In this document: positions 35,279 to 47,800 of the stretch, piece by piece | Layout of the letters: the number at the start of each line of letters is the position of its first letter | Numbering within the stretch: position 1 is the first letter of the stretch | Assembly: GCA_947172415.1 (NCBI GenBank) | Contig: OX359194.1 | Location: forward strand, 5,518,001 to 5,582,000 | From: Chondrosia reniformis | Taxonomy: Eukaryota > Porifera > Demospongiae > Chondrillida > Chondrillidae | Reading direction: 5' to 3' | DNA: 64,000 nucleotides | Notes under the pieces: generated by a model | Database searches by the model: none | Told to the model about the DNA's origin: nothing | The model's input: only the letters and a program-made list of their open reading frames with translations | Translations under genes and position numbers: made by a program

Positions 35279-35815
35279 ATGGAAGTCTGTTCAGCTTCAG
35301 GTATTTGGATACTTCTCATTTTCTGTTCTTCTAAAGGTATTAGCTTTTCATAATAAAGTGGGGAATAGATTCACCAATTCAAATAAGGGAAAGAAACACT
35401 TATGTACGTATGTCGAAAAGAGCTTACTGACAAACTGTACCTAGATATTAATTTTAGTATCGTGCACAAAGGGTATATGGCTTCGAAGGCTCTTTTATCT
35501 TGCCTACGCTCTCTCCTTCAGTTGCTTCACAACCAGCTACAACTATTACAGTTGGATCAGGTTTTCCAGTCGACATAACTGCAACACCTACCATTAGTCA
35601 ATCAGTAGAGTTATGGTGTAGCAGGTCACCAGCAGCCAAGCAGTGGTATACTACAGGAAGTATAGTAAAAGCCACTCCAGGTGAAGTGTGGACAACTGGT
35701 GGACTTACTAGAAAATTAGGTTTTTCTACATTTGCCACAAGTCATGCTGGAACATACTCTTGTCTTGTAACTAATAAGGATGAAATGATCACAACAACTT
35801 ACACAGTAGTGCTTG
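35279..35815 (+). other. Signal peptide and Ig exons of B2
   Basis: The signal peptide is [19 protein letters not shown] (35279-35336, phase 1). The Ig exon 35522-35815 gives 98 residues (VASQPATT..., [22 protein letters not shown]). The start is only 242 bp after the A2 stop. The Ig resembles the A2 Ig (same [14 protein letters not shown]) more than the B1 Ig, which suggests exchange between neighbouring genes. Confidence 0.85.
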
Positions 35816-38800
35816 GTAAGTTTGTACAATTAAATGCAGAACATAGCTGTCCTATTGTGTATATGTGCAGAGTTATGATTCAACTCACAGCCAAAGTTAA
35901 CATAGTTACGTGTTTTAAACCAAAAAGTAGGAACTTGTATATTTTTCAATACGTAACTTGATGTATATGTTTCATTAACTCAATACGTAGTGTGACAACT
36001 AAGTTTGAAGGTAAGTTTAGCAAATTACATATCATAAAATATGTCTGATATGCATTGATTATTCTCTCACAGTACCAGAAAGAGTAATCAACGTTACAAA
36101 AGGAACTACAGAAACAACAGAAAACGGTATCATTCAAACACTTTCTTGGAGTGAACCTTCAACTTCAACAAATGATGCTCCAAAGTACTATACTATATAT
36201 TATTCATCTTCTAATGGAACAACTCTGGAGGAAAACACAACTGACTTAGTTTACACTCTTGTGTTTCCACTAAAAAATGAAACATACAATGTATCAGTAG
36301 CTGGCAGATCAGGACAACACGTTGGACCGCGTAGTGATCACATTACACTTGTTTATAAAGGTAATATATACTAATTCACATTGAGCTTGCTACATGCTGA
36401 GTCACTGAATATATATGTGTGTCATATGAACACATTACTGTATTACAGTACATATTTTCTCTATATGTTACATCAGGGCTGTTGCTAATTGTTTAGGTTA
36501 TAGAATTAACTTAAAAGTGTATTATTAAATGTTCCTGCTTGCATCATTAATATACGTATGTATGATACATATGTACATATGTAATATCTCCCAGTGAATT
36601 AGTTTGCTTATCATATGTACGTATGTACGTATTTGACTAGAAATTTGGGTATTAGCCGACTATATTGAGTCCAGACACTCACATCTCTACTAAACGTATT
36701 CAATCCCTCTGTGTATGTTAACTTGTTATAATATTAGCTGACTACATTGAGATCCAGCCATTCACATTTATACTAAAAGTATTCGACTACTCTACCTCTA
36801 CAGAACCACCAGTTCCCTTAGAGGTAAAAATTACTGGAAAGGCTTGCGATGTGTATATTTCATGGAAGCCTCCTAATGACATTGGAGATCTCCCGATCAC
36901 TGGATATGTTATTGAATACAGTACCACTTCCATAAAACTAAATACTTTGAATGTCAACATAACACAGTTGATACCCAAGACAAAATATATGTTTAGAGTA
37001 AAGGCTGTAAATGATTTAGGAGAATCATTTGTGGATATGAATTATACAACTGAGGAAAAGAGTAAGTAGCACATACATGTACGTATACGTATATATAGTG
37101 AATGTGTATTAACCTAACAATTGAATATGTCATACTTCTCTTACATAATGAAAGTACACAACTCTAATATTCACAGCAGACCATCAGTGATCCTGGGAGT
37201 CTCTGTCTTTTTCTTTATCTTGATCTTCTGTGAATCCTTGGCTCTCATATACATGATGATTTACTAATAAAATTGAATAATTGTGTAGACATTGGAACAC
37301 TCCAGATAGATCCACACTTTCCAAAAGGCATCACTATCAACAAACCATCAGAACACTACAGATACAACTGCACTATTAGTACATTCAACAATATTGAAAT
37401 AACAATCTTCTTCACTCAACAAGATCACACAGAACAAGATTCTTTGGAGTCTGATACCACATATATGGTACATTGTATAGCATATGATGAGAATGGAAGT
37501 GAAGCATGCTTTGAGGCAAATGGAATAGTGAAAACTTGTGAGCAGTTTGTAGTGATATCTCAACCTTAACAGTACACATATACGTATGTACGTACTATTA
37601 TTTCTGTAGTACCAGGAAAGATTACAGAGGTCAATATCAGTAAAACTAAGGTAATGGGTGATCAATAATGACAAATAATATAACTGTAACAAATATAAAA
37701 CGTATATACACTGAAATAGTAGACTTGATGGTTCTAACTAGTAGAGTGATCTATAACTTTTGGATAGCAGCTAATTCATCTGCTGGAAACATGTGAGTAA
37801 CTTGTAATGATATCTCAACCTTAACAGTACACTGTATATGGCTGTTATTTCTGTAGTACCAGGAAAGATTACAGAGGTCAATATCAGTAAAACCAAGGTA
37901 ATGGATAATAAGACAAAACAATATTTTACATGGATATCACCAAATTCCAGTGCAAACTACAGCTATGTTATCAAATATGGTAATGCTGCAAATGTTACTA
38001 GTCCAAATGGAACATCAGTAATGACAAAGAATATACCTATATCAAATATACTACATATATACACTAAAAAGGTAGGCTTGACTACTCCAACTAGTAGAGT
38101 GACCTATAACTTTTGGATAGCAGCCATTTCTGATGCTGGAATTGGAGAATATAGTGACAGAGTTCAGATTACATATGATGGTAAGTCTGATGTGTTGAAA
38201 TGGAATGATCAGTTAATAGTATGTCTTGATTGCTCTTTCAGTTCCTGAGGCACCAGATTCTGTTTCCTTCTCAAACATCACATGCAACAGTATAACAGTT
38301 CACTGGAGCATAACAGATCAGTTTACTGGTAGACTACCTCACACTGGATATACAGTAAGGTATCAAAGTAGAGAGAGTGAATCCATAAGTTTAAATGTAT
38401 CTAATCAGAAGGGACAGATCATGATTAGTAATTTAGCTGTAAACACAGTGTACACCATTGAAGTTAGTGCCAACAACAGTATTGGAGAAGGAAATGTTAC
38501 TACAGGAAGTGTTACAACAAAAATGAGAGGTATGATTATATTATCATATTATCATGTATATACGTATTTGATGAGACAGAAACTCTCTATTTAACCTCAA
38601 CGTGACATACATATAGAACAATTAGAGATAGATTTACAGTTTTCACACAGATTTATGAAATATAATATGCACATCTATTTAAATTTAAGTACATATACGT
38701 AGACAGATAATTTACTATACAAAGTATATGTATACTTTGCCTTGCATATAGACAGATAATTACCTTGCTCCTCAGATAATGTTACCATTGAGACTACAGT

Positions 38801-41800
38801 TGTTTCCCCACAAGAGGTGAATTTGACATTATATTATGAAGAAAGGATAAATTTCAATTGCAGCATTATCCAACATCATCCAAAAGAAGAAGTTAGAACA
38901 TTATACTACACCAAATCTCTCTTAAACAACAGTCAAACAATAGCAGACCTGCATCCATACACAACATATATAATAGAGTGTATTGATGGAATGGGAGACT
39001 TGTGTCTTGAAGCAATGGCCAATGTTACAACTGAAGAAGATAGTAAGTTTCTTGCAATGCACCTCTTCCGCATAATAGTATATACGTACTGTATATGTAT
39101 ATTATTATTACATGAAGGAATTGGGAGTGCTTGTTGCGATCATTATGAGAGATGAAGGGTTATTGAGCTTCAGCAACATGAATTGGTAAATTCTGAACGT
39201 TTTGACCCTGAGGTCTTCATCAGCAAAATATATAGCTACCCTTCATCTCTCATTATTATTACATGTACAGTACGTATATTTATTTTGTTATTATGTATTA
39301 TACAGAACCTTCTGGTACTCCTCAAAATCTAATGCAAAATGCTACTGCATCCACTTCTTTCACTGTAACTTGGGAAAATCCCTTAGACAATGAGACCAAT
39401 GGTATTATAGTTGGATTCACTGTACAATTGTATGGAAATGGCTCAAACTCTTATGAATTTAACACCTCAAGAACAGTACATATGTATAAAGCTACCAACT
39501 TGGAATCTAACAAAGTGTATACTGTTAATGTATCTGCATATACAAGGATTGGAGTAGGTCCTGCAGCTACCATTGACATCACAACTATACCAAAAGGTTG
39601 GACATAAGCAATTCCTTGTAATCTAAAAAATATGTATTGATTTAAGCTTGAAATTCAGCAAGCAGTTTTATGTTTATATATAGCTATATTAATCGTGTAT
39701 ATAGTCAAAGCTAATTTATCTAACCATATATATGTACTCTCATGATGGTATATGTATATGTATAATATTGTTAATTTTTTCAGTTCAAGGGTTCACTGCT
39801 ACACATGTAAGTAATAGCTCTATAACAGTAGAATGGAATGTTCCAACAGACGCTTATACAGTGTGGCTTGCCAGCACTACTACAGATTCTCATGATTATG
39901 GGAACAAGGGAAGTGGGCCATTGAATGTGTCTGGTAGGAACAGCTACACTCTAACTGGTTTGGATGCCTACCGTGAGTATAAGATTGAAATTTATCAAGG
40001 GAATGACTTGGGGAATGGATCTAAAATAAGTACAACAAGCAGAACTCTCAGTGCAAGTAAGTAATGTATGTATTTATGTACATAATAATGTATAAAACAG
40101 TAGAGTTAATGCACCGAATCTGTGTAAGGCTATATATGATGGAGAAATAGATGTCTATATTTACATACTTACGTATGTACGTATGTATAAATATATTGTA
40201 TTGATGTGGATAGATAAAATTATGTGAAGATATAAGCAATTCTCAATTTGTACAGAGCCCAGTGGAACACCTCAAGATCTCACCTTAGTTGATCTGGGAT
40301 CATATTCATACACTATCAATTGGACAGAACCTAGGATTAATGAAACTAATGGGAAAATAGAGGGATTTACAGTTTCATATATGACTAAATATGGCAATGT
40401 TAACAACAAAACTACATCAGAAGTGCTTTGTGTGAAAGATTTAAATCCAGGAGAAAAATATACAGTCAATGTATCAGCATATACAGACATGGGAAATGGA
40501 CCAGCAGCTACTATTGATGTTACCACCATACCACTTGGTATGTACTGTATTTAAATACCTACGTATGTATATACGTATATACAGTATGTACATAATATTT
40601 AAGAACTCATGTATATATGAATATATACTTTTAATGTAGTAGTCTCTGTCAGCATTGATAACATTATGCTCTGGATACAGGAGATATGCATAACATCCTC
40701 TTGTTGAATATATATATTTTTTTTTCTTACAGTCAAACAACTCTCAGTTTCCAATCTAACAAGTAGTTCTATTACTGTCCATTGGAGTGGTACAGCCAAT
40801 GATTACACTGTATGGCTAAATAGCATAGCTTTAGATGATTATGATTATGGAAACAAAGGAGGTCTCATCAATGTAACTGCTGGTGCCACAAATCACACTC
40901 TAACTAATTTGGATGCCTTTCGTTTGTATGAGATACAAGCCTACTACGGAAACACTTTTGGAAATGGATCAATATCTAATATTACTACCCAAACTCAAAG
41001 TGCAAGTAAGCTACATGATATACGCTTAAATAAAATCCTAAGGCAATATATATCTACATGTAGTACCCACTGAAGCCCCAAGAAGCCTGACTACTTCAAA
41101 TGAAAGACCCAGATCTGTTACTCTTATGTGGGCATCACCTGATGTATCAGGTATTAATGGTAAACTCTCGGAATACATCATTAAAATCAAGAACCATTCC
41201 TATGAATGGAACATAACACAGCAAGTAATTAATATAGAAGGAAGAAGAAGAAGAGAAACTCAGGCAGATTACAATGTACGTGTTGACAACCTGACACCTA
41301 ACACTCAATACAATTGGAGCATAGCAGCAGTTAATGACAGAGGAATAGGACCATTCACTGGAAATACATTTAAAACTGATGAAGACAGTAAGTAGCCAAT
41401 TCTGTCACTGATAGGATTTATATAGTGTTATTACAAATTATATACATGGTACAATATTCATATACATACGTATATAATTATAATTCACAGAACCCTCAAA
41501 TGTGGAAAACCTCATGTTCTACTCCAATGACTCATATGGACCATGTTTGATATGGGAGGAGCCATCGGAACCAAATGGAGTCATACTCAATTACACACTA
41601 ACTTACTATCAAGTTAGGAATATGAAACATACCTACACCAGAACAGAAGATAATAAGTATTGTTGGACAGGTAATAACAGTAAGTTCTATAAATGCATAT
41701 AATAGCTTTCAAAAATCAAGACATTATATTATACGAAAATGCAAGTTCACCAGACAATAATGTACTGTAACACTGTACAGTACATTATATCCCAGCCCAA

Positions 41801-44800
41801 ACCTATGTAAACCTAAAATCAGTGTACATACATACAACATGGCAGCATTATATTTTTATTTTTTATGTATTAATACGTATGTTACATAACAGCACTGATA
41901 CCCATACAGTATATATATCAGGGTCCATGCTAGTCACTGTCTAGCAAAGTAATATGTATGTATATAGTATATCTGATACGTATTCTTTCTTTCATACAAA
42001 CTGTTAAAAGATTTAGCAAAAGGTATTCAGTATGAGGCAAATGTAACAGCAAGTACTAGTGCTGGAGAAGGGGAGAGAAACGCAATAAACTTTCATTATG
42101 GGGAAACAAGTACATATGCACATTTGATTCAAGCTATATGTTCTAACTTTAAACATGTCCTTAATTATGTAGTCTTATATTTCTCCTGCTGTATATGTAG
42201 ATCCAGATGTCTCGGTGAATAACATACGTGTTGAATGGTTAAATGACTCTGCCATAAATGTAACTTGGGATCCCTTGACTTTTGATGAAGCAAGAGGATA
42301 TCCCAACTACAGAATCACTTTGGAAGAGGCTTCTTTTGACACTTTCACCAATAACACGTTTATCATCATCTCTGATTTAGATCCTAATACTGAATACAAA
42401 CTAACAGTTCAACCATATTCAGGAAATAATCAAAATCCTGGTCCTCCTCCTAGTGTACCATGTGAGTTAACTATATATCCTGGAGCTACAGTACAATACA
42501 GCAAACAGTTCTAAAAGATTATACTGCATATATAGGCACAGTGTCATAACAGATTTAATTGTATCAACACATCAAGAATAATGTATAAAGATGTTGTACA
42601 ACATTACACCTAACAATCATTTGCTATATGAATTGTATATGCATGAGTACAGGTTTAGTGAATCAGATATGTTATTTGTTTCTTTCATGTTAGATACATT
42701 TAGAAGATATCCTGAGGTTTCTGCCACTGGAGTACAAATGTGGTTGATAGCAGTTATACTAGTAGTTGTGATAGCATTAGTAGTGTGCTGTGTAATTATA
42801 GTGATATGTACTTATTGGTGAGTTATAGGGTCACTTATTTGCACAGTATATTAAGAGATACATTCTCATAAATCCTCTTCTATCAGTAATTGTACGTATG
42901 TATATATTCTAATGCAAGTACATACATATTTATATATATACATACATATGGCTTCAATATATATTTAGTACATTAATAGATACCGAATTTATGTACATTC
43001 TCTTGGCTCAATAATTAGTACGTATATATACATTCTAATGCAAGTACATACATACGTATGTACGAATGGCCTCAATATATAGTCAATTAAAGAAAAAACA
43101 GAAAAAATATTTTTTTGCAACTGAGGAAGTGGAATTGAAGGAAAACCTTCATGCTTCATCTCCTATTTCACAAAAAGGTATTTCCTAGACTATTACATTT
43201 TTATAACTTTGTTTGCTTGAATGAATATTATACACTTGATTACTTCACTATTATACACTTGATATACAGAACTCCTAAGAAAGGATCCCATTTCAAAACA
43301 TGTTTTCGCAATGCATGTTAGAGAAATGCACAAAGAGAGGGATAAGAAATTCAAGGATGAATATCAGGTATTAGAATGACCTACATATGACTACATTACA
43401 TCGTTTTGTTATTGTTTTTGAATGTCTGTTAGAGTTTACCACATTTAGAATATTTACACTTTTAAAAGTTTAATTCACTTTATATGCTTTTTCCAGAATG
43501 TAACCACTTCTGAAGGTAGGACGGCAGCATCAGAATTAAATCCTCTTAAAAACAGATATGTGAATATACACACTTGTAAGTCCAAGAAAACTCATTTACT
43601 TTTTTACGTATATAATTACATTGCAGTCAAATATTGTCCGTATGTGCATTTAGATACTACTTGCATGTTGTTATGTACATATACATAATTGTTAAACCCT
43701 GTGTATTGTATGTGTGTATATACTGTAACAGTTGATCACTCAAGAGTACCATTACGGGAGCCTGATGACGAAGGAAATGATTACATCAATGCTTCATACA
43801 TCAATGTACGTACGTAGGTTAATTGATTGGTTTATGTATGATTAAGGATAAGGATATATACCTAAATGGTATATACTACACGTACTGTATATAGTATAGA
43901 TTGTGTTGTTCATAGGAAGCCTTATATGTTTCTCTGCAGTTTCAATACTTACAGTAAATTATTTATGAGAATATATTATGTCACTCTACTGATCATGAGC
44001 ATTTTTAAGTACTCAAAAAACAAGCTACAATTCTTGAAACAAATATAAATGTACAGTATATTTTTGATTTCAGCTTATATTGATCACAGTACATGTCTGT
44101 TCTACTGTGCATTTGCATTTGCGTAAAGAATACATATACTCCCAAGTGTATATGCATACTGTATTATTTAATGCATAGTGTATGCACCATATACTGTACA
44201 TACGTACACACATTTATCTATTCATAATATACATATATGTAGGGATATGCTGTGCAGAGAGCTTACATTGCCTCACAAGGTAGGTGCAAGTGTATGACAT
44301 CATTCTCAGTTTTCTAAGTCTATATCAACTAAATCTTTGATGTAATGAATGCAACCTTCAAATCTCTTTTAGGTCCCAAACCAGACACTGTGAGTGACTT
44401 CTGGCAAATGATTTGGGAACAGAGATCTACCATAATAATTATGTTGACCAAACTGGTAGAAAAAACAAGAGTAAGTACTGTATACACCTCATTTTATTTA
44501 ATGGTATATATATATATATGCAACAATAATTTTATAAGACTATTCCCAATATATTCTGTACATGTGCTGCATATATATTTCAAGTACACTGCAGTATATA
44601 TGTATACCCCAGTCATGAAGATAGAAATACTAACAGTACTACTGAGAATGATCTACCTGTAAATACTATGTATAATTGTATTCCTCTATATGTTCATACG
44701 TACGTATATGATGTACGTATATGATGTATATATGCCTGTGTACTGACCTGGTAGACTATATACATGATGATATATATAATGTGACACTTGTACTTTAGAA

Positions 44801-47800
44801 GCCATTTAAACAGCTAAAGAGATTGAAAAGTGTTCAGCATTTTCAGTATATTGATACATTAGCCTGTTGACTATAGGACTATTTTAAGAGTAACACTACT
44901 ACACAGCCTTGCACCAATAAACTGTATAGATAGTATATATATTTATACGTATATATACTCTGTTGCTGGGGTAACCAAGGCAAATTATATATGATGTATC
45001 CTGCCAAAAACTCGATAAATGCCTATAAGCTTGCATTATCCCACAAAAGTGCAAGAAAAGCCTAGGGGTGGAGTGTTTACCTATTACATACATATGCATC
45101 TTACAGGGTTAAATCTATAAAGAAAGTAGATTACGTATTATATACATACGTATGTTTAAAAACCTGACCTGACTATTACCCTGGAGTAGCTTCACCGGAA
45201 ACTCTTACATGCAAGAGCATACAGAAATAAATTAAATTGTTTTTTTGATACAGCTCTACTCCATTAACAATTGCAGTTTAGATATACATACATGATACTC
45301 GTACATGGCTTTTTCTTAGATGTCTGGTTATTGCCATAGCTAAGCTAAGCTTGATATTTCATTAATTATATAAGTCATCCACACAGTCACTGTGGGTGAA
45401 CTGAATTTAAAGTGTAGTCACACACCCCTACTATAGCTTGTGGTTTGGCTATATAACCTATTCTCTAACACACCTAACATATTGAATATATTACGTACAC
45501 ATACATATTATAATATTGTGAATATGTACTTACCACATTAGAGAAATAATATTTTCAATTAACAATGTGTTGGTGTTTTGTTTAGACCAAATGTGCTCAA
45601 TATTGGGAGGATGAAATAAATGGAGTATACAAACCAGGTAGAAACCTGGAGATTATGACTGTCAAGCATGAAGTATTTCCAGAGTACGACTTGAGAACAT
45701 TTAGAGTAGTAAGTGGGATTACTACTATGTGTCTGTATAGAACTTAAGGAAAACATTAAAGGATAATTTGTACAATGAAGTTTACAAGATCATGTCCAAG
45801 CAATAACAACTAGGTATAACGCAAATGACTATATATACTGTATACCAAATGTAAGATTATATATACTGTAGCTATTACCACATATCCTGCTGGTTTTTAC
45901 ACTAGAGAAAGAAGGGATCGGTGGAGCCACTTGAAGTGAAACACTTTCTCTACACAGCTTGGCCTGATCATGGTGTACCTAAACTTTCTTCAGCAATTGT
46001 CAGGTTCATTAGACAACAAATCAGACCTGCATATGGAGACAGTACAGCACCAATGGTGGTACATTGCAGGTATGTATGTACGTATATATATCTAAAACAC
46101 ACAATAAATGTATCCACAGTGGAATCTGTGAAAACAGGCACCTCTTTTCCTTGCTTACAGTGGGCCACTTCAATCAAATCCTTGATATTTATGAATTACT
46201 ACTTTTGCATACATACATACGTACTCTAGGGTTTAACAGTATACATACCTTTTGAATAACAATTAAAATTCCATTTGGTTGATATAATGTATGTCTTAAC
46301 GATTTTGCACTTATAGTGCAGGGGCTGGTAGAACAGGGACACTCATAACTATTGATGTGATGCTTCAAAAACTACAAAATGGAGAAACTGAACTTGATAT
46401 CTTTAACTTTGTACAAGACATGAGAACTAGGAGAACATTTATGGTTCAGAATGTGGTAAAATAAAATTGATATTTGCCTATACGTAAATACGTACATATG
46501 TAACTGACATTATAATATATGAATTTTGGTATATGGCCATGGTCTATAGATACGTAACAGTTATTATTTATAATAAATATGTATATGTTTATAACTGTGC
46601 TCGTGATTGACACAAAAAGTAATTTCCCTATATAGCAGTACTGTTTAAGGTTATACTACAAACCTGAGAGGTCACTCTTTTTATAGACACTAAATGGGTA
46701 ACATTTAATACAGGTATGCATTTGTTGTATTTAGAGCCAGTACATCTACATTCATGATTCCCTCAATGACTACATATCAGTTGGGGACACTTCAATTTCA
46801 GCAAATTCACTTAGAATGAAAATCAATGGCCTCAGCTATGTTGATAATGAGAATGATGTTACTGGATTTGCTAAGCAATATTCGGTAAGCTTCAGAAAAT
46901 ATTTAATGATAATATTATGTCTTCTGTAACAAGTGAAAAGTCTAGCTTTTGCTTAATTAAATTAACTGCATCAAGGTTTTATAAAGATTATGAAATACTG
47001 GGTATGAAAGGGGGAGTTAATGAGACTATAAAGAGCCTGTGCAAAAGCAAGGATGCCTGTGATATAAAATTAGTTTTGCTACATACTTGCCAATGTATCA
47101 CATGTGTATATATAACATTGGAAATGTACAGATTTACTACACATCAGCCAAGTGATGTACACATATCAACATACGTACACGAGAGGGGATCTTGTACGTA
47201 CGTATGTAATATACATATTATTACACAAGTGTGTTTTGGTTATTATCCATTTTCATATATAGCTATGTATGTGTGTACTTAACAGGAGTCTGTACTGTAC
47301 TCCAAGGTTTTGCTAACGTCTGTACAGTTCTTGAAAATCCATTTTCAAGAAAGGTTCAAACTGAAATATGTATTACAAGTGCAGTTGCATTAAGGTTATA
47401 TGTTTATAAAGTGATTCTGCCATATAAATGTACGTAGCAACTAGAGAATGTGTGTCTAGTACCAGATGTTGAAGATTTTGAATTTTCAAAGCAAGTCAGC
47501 TCAAAAAACAGATATTTAGATAAGGTTCCATGTGAGTACGGACTTGCACAGTTGTATATACTGTATGTACGTATCTATTTTGATGCATGTTCATCATATT
47601 GATGTGTAATAAATCTAGATTTTGATAACTACCTTGCAACTGTGGAAGATGATGAAGATCCAGCCTACTACTATAATGCTACAAAACTAGTAGTGAGTAT
47701 AACCCCAATCCTCAAGTCCTGATTGCCTACTCAAAGTCTTTGCATAAAAATGGAAATGTATAGACATACGTATGTACGTATATCAGATCTGTATATAGAC

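Larger units (their letters stand above)
36073..39042 (+). other. FN3 super-repeat block of B2
   Basis: Exons 36073 ([10 protein letters not shown]), 36804 (EPPVPLEV), 37289 (short Cys module), 37857 (LPGKITEV), 38242 (VPEAPDSV) and 38776 (short Cys module) match B1 exons 7741, 8360, 8866, 9183, 9582 and 10020. Exon 36804 is seven codons shorter than its B1 partner. All are phase 1-1. Confidence 0.85.
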
